Assembly: GCA_973895155.1 (NCBI GenBank)
Contig: OZ316895.1
Location: 1,488,001-1,552,000 of the forward strand
Origin: Marsupella aquatica
Lineage: Eukaryota; Marchantiophyta
Direction of reading: 5' to 3'
DNA: 64,000 nucleotides
Part shown: piece after piece, positions 35,801 to 45,154 of the stretch
Layout of the letters: the number at the start of each line of letters is the position of its first letter
Position numbering within the stretch: position 1 is the stretch's first letter
The notes under the pieces: model-generated
What the model saw: only the letters and a program-made list of their open reading frames with translations
Database searches by the model: none
Told to the model about the DNA's origin: nothing
Program-made: the position numbers and the translations under genes

Positions 35801-38400
35801 TTCTGCTTCACTAGCCGCCGCTGACTCTGGCCCACTTATCTAAAATATACAAGGCTGCCACAAGTAACAAACGTCACTACCATATTGGTACTGTAGGTAG
35901 AGGACCCGCTACGTGGGCCATGACTGAGACATGAAGGGCATTTCTTTTCTGCCTGCGGGCAAGGAGGTGGGTACCCAAGAGAATGAATGATAGTAGACCA
36001 GGATTCTCGACGTCAAGCACAATCAATTGGAGCTGCATGATCAACTGGAGCGCTCGAGCTGTTTAGTACAGCGATCAAGCTCGGCGAAGACTGACACGCA
36101 TGATCATCAATAGCTTAATTTCTGCCTATCGAGTAGCTACAACAGTTTCTTCCCTTTCTTTAGAGAAGCAAATACTGATTTTCTCTATTAAATTTGCCTC
36201 AATTCGACTGCCAAAAAAAAAGGTACCCAAACAGACCCAGAGAAAGTACTCCTCTTCACGTTTTCATGTCTGAATCAATCTAAGCGGGCCATTAAACCCA
36301 CATGCTGCTGGTTGACAGGATTTCTACAGCACAAGCTTCCCCATCCCCCAGGTGCACATCCTTCTCATGGGCAGAATCGAATCTTCTATGAGGGCGGCTC
36401 CCAATCGATTGTTACGTTGCAGCACGACGCTTCGGATATTTGGTCGGCGGTTCTCCACTTTTCCCATCCCTTTCATGACACGGTCTTCTGGACTCCTGGC
36501 AGCTCGTTGTTATGGCGGATTTCCCAGAGTTTCAGCTCCCATTTCATGGAGCTACTTTACGCCACTTCTAGAGGTACACCCTATTACTCCTCTCGGAGGT
36601 GGTGCCCAATTGCCCATGCTTTGTGTCTCATGGTCCTTGCTTCGGCGCAGTTTCTCGTTTCTGTGATGGGCCCTACTTTTCTGCAGCTTTTCTATATTTT
36701 CATGAGGTTCCGCAATCGTTATCGATACTTCGATACCCTTTCTTCGAGAGGCGGTCCCCACAGAGTGTGTCCGAAAGTCTTTGAATGTGATCGAATGGCA
36801 ACGCAAGCATGCCACGTATCCGTAGACGGTCCTAAAAAGAACCACTCCCGTAGCCCCGTCAGCAAGCGAGAGCGTGCCAAGTGTGCCATTGGCTGCTGCC
36901 ATGTCATCCAGATGTTTACGTCCATTTCTAGCACGTTACCGCGGTACATATTGCTCCGTATTACTTTTGCTTAATTGCTTCTCATTCTGCAATGGGACCC
37001 ATGGCTGGGTGGGTCTGGAGAAAAGGGTCCAATCCTGAAAAATAAAACATAATTATGTCTACCGTAGTGTTGTCGCTTTACTATTATTTTCAATCATGAA
37101 ATTTGCCCGTACCTACTGCCTTTATGAGGGAAGTCACTAAACTAAGGAAAATTTGCCCTCATCCAGCGACTTTTCCGGGAAATGTCACAGGAAATTTGTT
37201 AAATAGGGGAGATTGGACACCATAAGACCATATATATCCGTGTTGTAAAGGCTAAAGGCTTCTTACAGGCTACAGCGATGCACCGAAAGTAGTAAACCTC
37301 ACAAGAAGCCAAACTTAATGTCAGAAGATTGACAACTATAAATGTGTCAACACTAAAACCTGAGTGTTCATTCAGTCTGTTTTTGGACCGAGATTCTACA
37401 TATGGGCAAAAGTTTTTGGGACCCACTTAGTTATATGCTTGATGGGACCCTTCCCAAATTAAGTGATGGGCCCTTATGAAAATTTTACTAGAAACTAGGT
37501 CCCCCCACAAAAGTGTTTTTACAAACTAGGCTCCTTGAGTAGATTATGCACACATGGTTCTTATATGTGCTATCTAAGTGCATTGTCACCCATACATTTT
37601 CCATTGCGTGTATGTTTATCTCGACGTCTATGCTAGGATTATGTCTTCACATGATTGTAGAGTTTTAAGGGATCTGCTCTTACATGCTACTGTAGTTCTT
37701 GCAAGCTCCTGTATCAACTTTCCCATTACAATTAACTCTATGTTATCTTTGTTTCAAATTTAGAAAATTTAGAAAGTTGCAACAAGGGCAAACAGCCAAA
37801 AGTGAAAGATCCTTGGTTCTTTCCATATTTAGACAAATTTGGGATCTAGTTGTGAGAAGACAACATCCATGTTGTCTTTGGTCCACACTTAGACAATGTT
37901 TGAATGTTATAGTAAAGGCCAATGGCCAAAAGTAGAGGATTCATTCCATACTTAAGACAAATAACAAAAAGAAATACAAAATATCATGCAAACCATGTGT
38001 ATATGTTGCATGAAGCAACCTAAAGACTTATGGTATGGTAGATATTAAAACACAAAAACATGATGGAGTATGGTAGAAATTAAAACACAAAAACATAAAC
38101 CATATTGTCTTCATTAAGTAATTCACAGTTTGCACAACAGCCACCACTATTCCATGTTTCCCCCTACTATGTACTTTGTCATTCAGCACAATTTGACTCT
38201 AAATTTCACTGTAGCTCTTATTGGTGACAATATCAAACTAATACTCCTTATAGTAAATGTTACAAGAACATATGATGCAAAAGTGTAAGGGGGGCCTAAT
38301 TTGTAACAAGAAATTTGGGAGGGCCTATGATGTAAATTGATTTTGGGAGGGGTCCATCAAGCATATATACCTCCTACACTCCAGCTAATGATAGGTAATG
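32881..38400. other. spacer without a recognised gene
   Basis: This long stretch holds only short open frames. Near 33160-33225 tatgtcatattttga-type words repeat three times. At 36312-36974 a 220-codon plus frame overlaps two other open frames and a minus frame. It has no recognisable domain and may be an old coding fossil or chance. Confidence 0.4.
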
Positions 38401-38423
38401 TTTTACGCCGCGTCCATCTTGTA

Positions 38424-39090
38424 CAGTGAACTTTTGCCAGAGACCATGAATCTATGGTGGAAATTGAGAGATGCAAAGGAAAAAGACAAGTTGCTTTGTC
38501 CTGGGATCCTTTTTGGACTAACCACAGTAGGATCTGCAAACTTTGGCGCCAAGTGACCTCCTCTCTTCTTGTAAAGTGAGCCTTGGCCAGAGACTATAAA
38601 CGTATGGTGGAGATTGAAAGACGCAAGGAAAAATGCAAACTGGTTGTCCTAGCTTGGACCCACTTCAATCCAAATAGGATATCTAAACTTTGACATCAAG
38701 TGGCCTCCTGGCTCGTTGTAAAGTGAACTTTGGCCATGAATCTGTGGTGTGAATTGAAAGATGCAAGGAAAACGCTGCAAACTGCCTTGTCTTGGGACCC
38801 ACTTCAAGCAGGATATGTAAACTTTGACACCAAGTGACCTTCTCCCATTTTGTAAAGTGGACTTTGGCTAAAGATTTAAAAATGCAAACTAGTGCCACCA
38901 TTGTAAAATGCCGCCCCCCTCCCCCACCCCCTACAATATGTATTACTCTGCCAAAAAATAAAAAGGCCCATATATAGCGAGAGAGAATATCAGAACTTTT
39001 GTAACCTCTCATTTTGGAAAGTTAACTTTTGCCACGGATCACAAATCGATGGTGTAGATTGACAGATGCAAGAAAAAAATGCAAACTACT
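38424..39090. repeat. five diverged ~150-bp tandem units
   Basis: The word gtaaagtgaactttggcca, variously changed, recurs near 38424, 38573, 38719, 38854 and 39016. Each is followed by an atctatggtgg- or gatgcaaggaaaa-like segment and by ggatatgtaaactttgacac with caagtgacct. Spacings are 148, 147, about 135 and 162 bases. No coding sense is seen. Confidence 0.8.
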
Positions 39091-40963
39091 GCCACCATTG
39101 GAAAGTGCGCCTTACAAAATATATTTTACTTCTACAGCATAAAAAGCGTCAAATAGGCAGATCTCTTGTCTTCCTAGAGTACTAGGAAATACATATGCTA
39201 GGGCATGATTAGGTCGCACCCTTCCAATGGCGGGCACAAACATAGAGGACACAAGAATAGGGACGGGTCAAAACTTGCTAACTGACAAGTTATCGAAGTA
39301 TCTGCGACACGTGGACGGTAGGAAATCAAGTTGGCCTAGAAATAAATAGTCATTAATATATTAAGTAGTGTTGGTGGAAAGTAGAAAAATTTCATAGCTA
39401 ACATTCTAGTAATATTCTTAGATTTGTATATAAAACACTGATTTCTTAGTGTCTGAATCTTTTGAAAGTACCAAAATAAAATCTAGAGAAATTATATTGG
39501 GCTTTGTGCTATCATTTGAATAGAAAAATATATATTGCTTTCAGGCGCAGAGAATGGATGAACCTGATCATCATCCCCTATATAGTAATTAAGCATCACT
39601 TAATTGGATTGACAGTCGATTTAATTATGGATCATATTTTTTTATCAAATGCATGGCATGTTGTTGCTCACCTCAGAAGTTTCAATTGCAAACATGAACA
39701 GGAGGTGTTAGGCAAGAAACAAGCACGACTCTTTGTGATTGGGGCAACGCCTGAGCAAATATTCACACCCAAGAATGATAATACAATGGTAAATTGACAA
39801 TTAATCTGCCCAATGACAAAAGGAGCCAAAAAAGGAACTGCTTATATCCATATAGTTAAAATATATAATTTATTTATAGTTAGTTTAGGAATGTTTTGAG
39901 CATTTTAATGTAAACAGTGACTTTGCAGTGAACGCAGTATTTTGTAAAATTGAAAAATAATGATAATAGGAGAACATGTATTAGCTTCATATATAACACT
40001 GCAGAAGGCAGAAAATGCCAAATAGGACTCAGACATGATCCCAAAGTCAATACAACCCAATGAAGGGGAGAAAAAGAGGAAAAAGGACCCCAAGAAAAGC
40101 AAGCCAAGGGGATTAAAGCATTTAAGCATACTTAACTAAGGGGTCTACAACCTACTTGCGCTAGCTTATGTCAGTAAGTTATTTCTCTCCTGGTCCATGC
40201 CTCACAGGTTAATAACAGTGAGAATATTTTGGGACGTTGCGATCAGTCAATCATCTTTCTCATGAAAGTTTGATTCCGAAACCTAGAGATGGCTCAATGC
40301 AGTTGTACGTGTTAAGCTCAGAGTTAAGCTGACAATCTAACAAGAATAAATGGCCATTTTGATGATGTAGTAGTAGTATTCAACTAAGTGATTGAAGTTT
40401 ATATACCAGGTAAAAAACAAAGTACATTGAAAGGCAAGGAAAAGTGGTCCAACTTAGAAATAGAGGTCCAAAAAGGACTGTCAAAGAACGAAAGGCTTCA
40501 AACCTGGAGATACCATACCAAAAACCCAATAAAGGGGGGGGGGGCAAGGAAAAACATGGGAGTATAAAAATGCCCAAGTGCCAGCTGATTTTAACAACAA
40601 AAAGACTGAAAATCCAAGTAGAGATTTGGAGTAAATAACATGGACTAGTCATGAGAAGGAATTTGACTAGGATCCCCCTAAAACTAACTATCTCAACCCT
40701 ATGACAAATAGGGAATGTCTCTCAACCCTATGTAACCCTATGTCTTTCGACCTCTTTTTCTTTTCATTGTACTCTGTTTTTTTCCTCGTTAATAAACTTT
40801 GGTGGAATTCTCTCTAAGTACATAATGAAACTAACACAAGCTGCCAAAAAAACAAGTGAGGACCCAAAGTGAACTTGTTGAAATAGCAACAACCATATAG
40901 AACACTAAATGAGTACACCTAACCATTTTGATTCCAGTCTGCGTTAGGACATGATTTCAAGCC
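39091..40963. other. AT-rich spacer with element tails
   Basis: No gene recognised. Tail-like segments of the endonuclease element family occur at about 40400-40480 (minus) and 40745-40800 (plus: cgacctctttttc, cattgtactctgtttttt). Confidence 0.4.
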
Positions 40964-40997
40964 TTCTAGGGTGAGCGAGTGAGTGGGGGCAATTAGA

Positions 40998-41617
40998 TTA
41001 GGTGAACTCTTCCTGAAGCTGTTCCCAATCTCCCCGCAGAAAACGATGGATACGAGAGGCAGTCTCACGATGACCCACGCGACCACCGTGACTAGGGAGG
41101 GTAAGAGTCCACTGTGGAAAAAGCATGAGTAAAGACCAATAGGAGACCTCGATAGGATGCGCCAAGATAAGCTGCATGAGTTGCAACAAGGATGACCGAA
41201 CTAATGGGCGCAACGCTAGTGGGATGTGGTTATAAAGGCGAGGTCTAATGTACCCTGGATGGTAGGCTAGAAGGGGGTCTAGAGAGCGAACCCAACTCCA
41301 TACCTGCTCGGAAGCCTCCAAGGAAGGAGGGGCAGAGCTAACTAGGTCAAGAGGGGGCTGGGGCTGGGATTGGGCTTGCTGGCGACGTTGGCACCGGCCC
41401 CGCCCGCGGTGATGAGGAAGGGAGAGACCAACCCAGCCACACTCAGGACAAGTATGCAGGGGACGCTCGTCTGGGGAGGGAGCAGGGAATGACTGGACAT
41501 GAGGTGGGGGGGAACCGACGTGGATGAAGAGGCCGGAGGGGGATCCTGGAGGGGTGGAGGGGAATGGGCTGGGGAGAGGAGCCAGGGCATCGATGGGGTG
41601 GGCAGTAGACTGGGGGG
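40998..41617 (-). CDS. N-terminal zinc-finger protein part of the RLE element
   Basis: On the minus strand a frame is open from a TAG near 41619 to the stop at 40998. A Pro/Ser-rich segment leads to the zinc finger CPECGWVGLSLPHH with a further C (C-x2-C-x8-H-H; the first Cys codon is at 41450). About 45 residues later comes a helical region that includes SLEASEQVW and ends FLRGDWEQLQEEF. In related elements such a finger and a rggk/...rfl.G.w..L segment precede the reverse transcriptase, and the finger binds target DNA. The only usual start is the TTG at 41321, so the true start is unknown. Confidence 0.6.
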
Positions 41618-42239
41618 ACTAGCAGAACATCGGGCATGGGGTCATCACGAAGATGAGAGAGATCCAATGAAGAAGAGCAAACACGAAGGCGACCACGAGG
41701 TGGGGGGGAGGAGGGGGGAGAACTGTGTGGGGGCTGGGCGCTTGCCCCGCGCCAACACTCTCAACGTAGACATGACAGGTCGCAACCCGATAAAAGCAAA
41801 AGCGCATCAAGAAGCGACAAAAGGCCCAACCAAGACATGTGAAAAGAAAGGGAAGGCTATGGAGAGAGCCCACCGCGTCAAAATCCGAGAAGCGGCGCCA
41901 CCGCTAGCCTAGAAAACCGTTGAGCACGTGCAGGTACAGCCGGGAACAAAGCTGGAGCTCTCGTCGATGTGTCCGTTGAGGAGTCGATGCGAGTGAATAT
42001 CTCTCCGCTGATTTGAGCGTGCTGCTACAGCTCCCAAAGACGGTGGAATGCAAACTGGTCCACTAAACTTGGCTAAAATCACCTTGTCAGAACTGAAGAA
42101 GAAAGGCAACCACCAATCGGAGGAGAAACGTGGCAAGACAGGAATGCTCCAAAGCTGATCAAGGGAAACCGTCACCAAAAATGGAGGAGTAAATCAGAAT
42201 CGTAATCGGAGCCGAAAGTGGTTGATATGTCACCAAAAG

Positions 42240-42700
42240 GACCGTGGTAGGGATAGATGTTGCACTCCCGGACAAGAGAAATCACATGAGAATGCCGGAT
42301 TCCGTGAACGAGGAACTGCTACAGGACCCCAAAGCTAATTGAAAGTGAGAACGGTGGAAATTGAAGAAAAAACGTGAGAGCTAATCAAAGTCCAATCGGG
42401 GCAATAGGAGACCAATTGGACCGCTCTTGGGATCAATCTGATGCTCTCGGAGAAGAGCTATACAAAGCACTTGAGAAATCTGAAATCCGTGAAAGATTGA
42501 CCGAGATATGACCATCGAAAGGAAGACGAAAATCGCAGAAAAACGACTGAAAAATGGCGAAAACGAATGTGACCATAAGTATGTCGATACGACACCGTTT
42601 GGACGTGTTTTATATCGATTTGATGCGCCTCGGCAAGAGCAAGCTAATGCAACTGAGAAAACTGGATTCCGAGAAAAACTGAGTGCGGGAGGGTAGTCGA
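42240..42700 (-). repeat. diverged ~170-190-bp repeats in the element's 5' UTR
   Basis: On the plus strand three related segments start near 42258 (actcccggacaagag), 42429 (gatgctctcggagaagag) and 42621 (gatgcgcctcggcaagag). Each is followed by a gagaa...ggattccg.gaa-like stretch. Spacings are about 171 and 192 bases. In the element's own orientation they lie upstream of the zinc-finger ORF and may act as promoter repeats. Confidence 0.6.
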
Positions 42701-42760
42701 AGTGGCGCAAAAACTGTGCTACAGACTGAACTCCATAGCCAGGAGCTCAAAGACCTAAAA

Positions 42761-43732
42761 CCTAATCTAATTGCCCCCACCCACTCGCTCACTCACCCTG
42801 CGTTACCTTCATTCCAGGAGTTTTTATCCTTGGACCCCGTCCGTCTTCAGGCAGACCTTGCTGGGCGTATGCACGCTTTCACCCTTTCCAACAACCTCAC
42901 CGAGGCACCTGACACGGACCGAGCTCGGATTCTTTCTTCCGGAGGGAAGGGCGCAGGAGGCTGGCTTCAGGCCAATCCAGTCATTCCTCACCTGCGGATG
43001 TCTTCAGCGGAGTTTGCGACAGCCATGCGTCTTCGTATGGGCTTGCCCCACCCACTTCTTGCTGGTTTGCCTCCTACTTGCACTTGTGGGAAGCCTTGTG
43101 ATGCCACAGGTGTCCATCTTCTTCGATGCAGTTTGGGCGGCGAAACCATTTTTGTTCACGATGCTGTGAGAGATGCGACTGCTCAGGTTCTCTCTGGCTC
43201 TTTGGTCTGCGCGCGACGGGAGGTGGTGCTCGAGTTACCTGGTCCTCCATCACAGCGGTTACGGGTGGATCTTACCATGGTCCGTGACGGTCACCGTACT
43301 TTGGCAGATGTAGTGGTGGCCAACCCATTGCGCAATGACATCATTGGGACAGCGGCAACAACGACAGGGGCAGCAGCATCACGAGCAGCAACAACGAAGG
43401 AGGCCATATATGCTACACGAGCGTCATCTGATAGCTTCCTGCCCCTTGCTCTTGAGATATTTGGGCGTCTCCATCATCAGTTCGACGGGCTTCTTCACCA
43501 AGCTGCTCGGGATGTTCACGGCCGGATGGGTCCCACCGGGCCCCCGCTATCTGTTTTGACCACACACTTTCGCCAACGCATTTCAGTCACCTTACAGCGT
43601 GCTCAAGCTCGGGCCATCTATCGTCGATCTCTGACAGTGGGTGCTAGTGTGACTCCGCAGCGGCTAGCCCCCCTCGAGGACATTCCTGTCCCACTTGCCA
43701 ATCTAGTTTCGACACTTGATGTAGACCACTAG
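42761..43732 (+). CDS. C-terminal zinc knuckle and restriction-like endonuclease of the RLE element
   Basis: The frame is open from 42683 (GTG) but the element's sense part begins near 42761. The region GGWLQANPVIPHLRMS, then EFATAMRLRMGLP, is the segment that follows the reverse transcriptase in this family. Next come the zinc knuckle CTCGKPC...GVHLLRC, then GGE, HDAVRDA, a Glu in VVLELP, and the nuclease core RVDLTMVRDGHRTLADVVVANP with acidic residues at the PD-(D/E)XK positions. A Lys/Tyr pair follows (KEAIY). The usual core Lys two residues after the second acid is Val here, as in relatives where a downstream Lys may serve. The open frame ends at 43732 and is intact. Confidence 0.65.
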   Translation, partial: PNLIAPTHSLTHPALPSFQEFLSLDPVRLQADLAGRMHAFTLSNNLTEAPDTDRARILSSGGKGAGGWLQANPVIPHLRMSSAEFATAMRLRMGLPHPLLAGLPPTCTCGKPCDATGVHLLRCSLGGETIFVHDAVRDATAQVLSGSLVCARREVVLELPGPPSQRLRVDLTMVRDGHRTLADVVVANPLRNDIIGTAATTTGAAASRAATTKEAIYATRASSDSFLPLALEIFGRLHHQFDGLLHQAARDVHGRMGPTGPPLSVLTTHFRQRISVTLQRAQARAIYRRSLTVGASVTPQRLAPLEDIPVPLANLVSTLDVDH

Positions 43733-43971
43733 CTTGTTGCCACATTTGCTAGGTATGATGAGGACCTCGGTCCATTTGCGGTAGTTTTAGTTCCTCTTTC
43801 TTGGTTTTTAGTGATTTTTTTTTTGCTCACTTCTTTTAGTTCCTCTTTCTTGGTTTTTAGGGTTTACTTTTGCTCACTTTTTTTGCGTTTGGTTTTGTCC
43901 ACTTGGGACCTCTCTTGTTTATTCTTTTGTACTCTATTTGGCTTTTTTCTGTAAAAAGTATGTGTATATTA
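43733..43971 (+). other. RLE element 3' UTR
   Basis: T-rich tail with two copies of tagttcctctttcttggttt (about 43788 and 43839), then gggacctctcttg, tttattcttttgtactctat and a final gtaaaaagtatgtgtatatt before the target duplication. Closely similar tails occur near 53.96 and 40.75 kb (plus) and 40.4 and 31.9 kb (minus). Confidence 0.65.
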
Positions 43972-43981
43972 TTCTAGGGTG

Positions 43982-45004
43982 GGTTGTACCGACGGATTTT
44001 GTATATCTAGTTGACACATATGGCTCAATGCAAAGTTGAAATGTGGTCTACTTGGACCCTTGTCCCTCTTTGTTTTGGAATTGCAAACCAATCAATTGTT
44101 GTCATTTGTTCTTGCCAGGATGTGTGAGAGGGACACGTGTGATTTCGTTGTAGCTTACTCGTGTGGGAAAATTATAAACAATTTAGCATTGATTATGGCG
44201 CACAATCTGTTTCAGTTGTATTGCACATGTTTCAATGTAACGTTTCATATTCGAAGTACTTCGTTGAACATATACACATTGCAACTTTCCATTGACAGAA
44301 TCCAGCACCAATACCTCGAATGTTGAATCTCATAAATATTGCCATTTACAAATGAATATATTCATTTTTAAAATGGCAGATCATATAATTTTAAAGACTT
44401 GTTCTCTCTATGACAGTATGACTCATTCTTGTGTCGGTAAAAACTAGCCTAGCTGGCATAGGCCGATTTTCTCACAACCATCTTACCAATCCGTAACTGA
44501 CATGTGTTTGGAAATTGCGATTAACCCAAAGGCACAACTTGAAGTTTGTGTGTTGTACGACCATGCACGGGGCTCAATGACATACTTACTGACTGACTTG
44601 GAATTTACTTGCCCGTGAAGTATATTGCTGGTTTAGGACAAAATATAAATAATAATAAACTTATAAACTTGAGAGTGTGGGAACTGGTACAGTGGTACCA
44701 AAACACCCACAGTCAATTCGAGGTCGGGAAGACACATCAAGTGCTACGTGGCGCTGCTCGTGGGAAGGCTTTGAATTCCTTTTTTTTATTTGGCTCCTGG
44801 GGAGTCTTCGTCCCGAGGCAACTTGAGGAATAAGTGGCCACCTGGCCCTTTTCTTCCTCACACTTTTTGGGCCTCTTCGGTTTTGTCGGGCCCTTTCCCT
44901 TTCTCCTTCCAATACTCTTCGGTTTTCTCGGGGCCTTTTCCTTTCTCCTCCCTTTATTGGGTTTTTTTTCTTCCGAGTTTGGCGTAAATTTGGCTATGTT
45001 ATGA
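43982..45004. other. spacer
   Basis: No gene recognised. Opposed short frames at 44661-44912 (minus) and 44790-44987 (plus) have no domain. The last 11 bases (44994-45004) are the left target duplication of the next SINE. Confidence 0.4.
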
Positions 45005-45143
45005 ATTTCTATTATTGTTATGTTTTTTTAAGGGAAAATCTATGAAACTCCACACAAAGGGAAGAGTCACCCACAATAGTTGAACCCAAGACCTATCAGT
45101 CTGGACTCAAGTGAACTACCACAAAGTCATGCCTATGTGGACA
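45005..45143 (-). mobile_element. tRNA-like SINE with 11-bp target duplication
   Basis: A 139-bp element on the minus strand lies between perfect 11-bp direct repeats ctatgttatga (44994-45004 and 45144-45154). Read 5' to 3' on the minus strand it has GGCATGACTTTGTGGTAG (A-box-like) and GGTCTTGGGTTCAACTA (B-box-like) about 25 bases apart, as in a tRNA gene. It then has the hairpin TGTGGAGTTTCATA (45041-45054) and the A-rich tail ttaaaaaaacataac. RNA polymerase III transcription from the internal boxes is expected for this class. It has no coding capacity and depends on a LINE. Confidence 0.88.
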
Positions 45144-45154
45144 CTATGTTATGA

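Larger units (their letters stand above)
40974..43971 (+). mobile_element. endonuclease-type (RLE) non-LTR element with inverted 5' segment
   Basis: A single insertion of about 3.0 kb is bounded by a perfect 10-bp direct repeat ttctagggtg (40964-40973 and 43972-43981). The right part (about 42761-43971) is in plus orientation and encodes the C-terminal zinc knuckle and nuclease. The left part (40974 to about 42760) is inverted and, read on the minus strand, runs from the 5' UTR with internal repeats (about 42700-42240) to a Pro-rich zinc-finger ORF. The shared sequence cctaatctaattgcccccac lies at both ends of the inverted part (about 40983-41002 inverted and 42761-42780). This arrangement fits twin priming during target-primed reverse transcription. 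No reverse transcriptase motif lies in either part. Confidence 0.75.

Noticed and set aside
36312-36974. 220-codon plus-strand frame
   Set aside because: Three other frames are open over the same bases, the protein has no recognisable domain, and there is no promoter or splice context. It is left as possible fossil coding DNA.
45060-45125. A functional tRNA gene
   Set aside because: A- and B-box-like words are present but no cloverleaf can be drawn, and the sequence sits in a SINE with a target duplication and A-rich tail.
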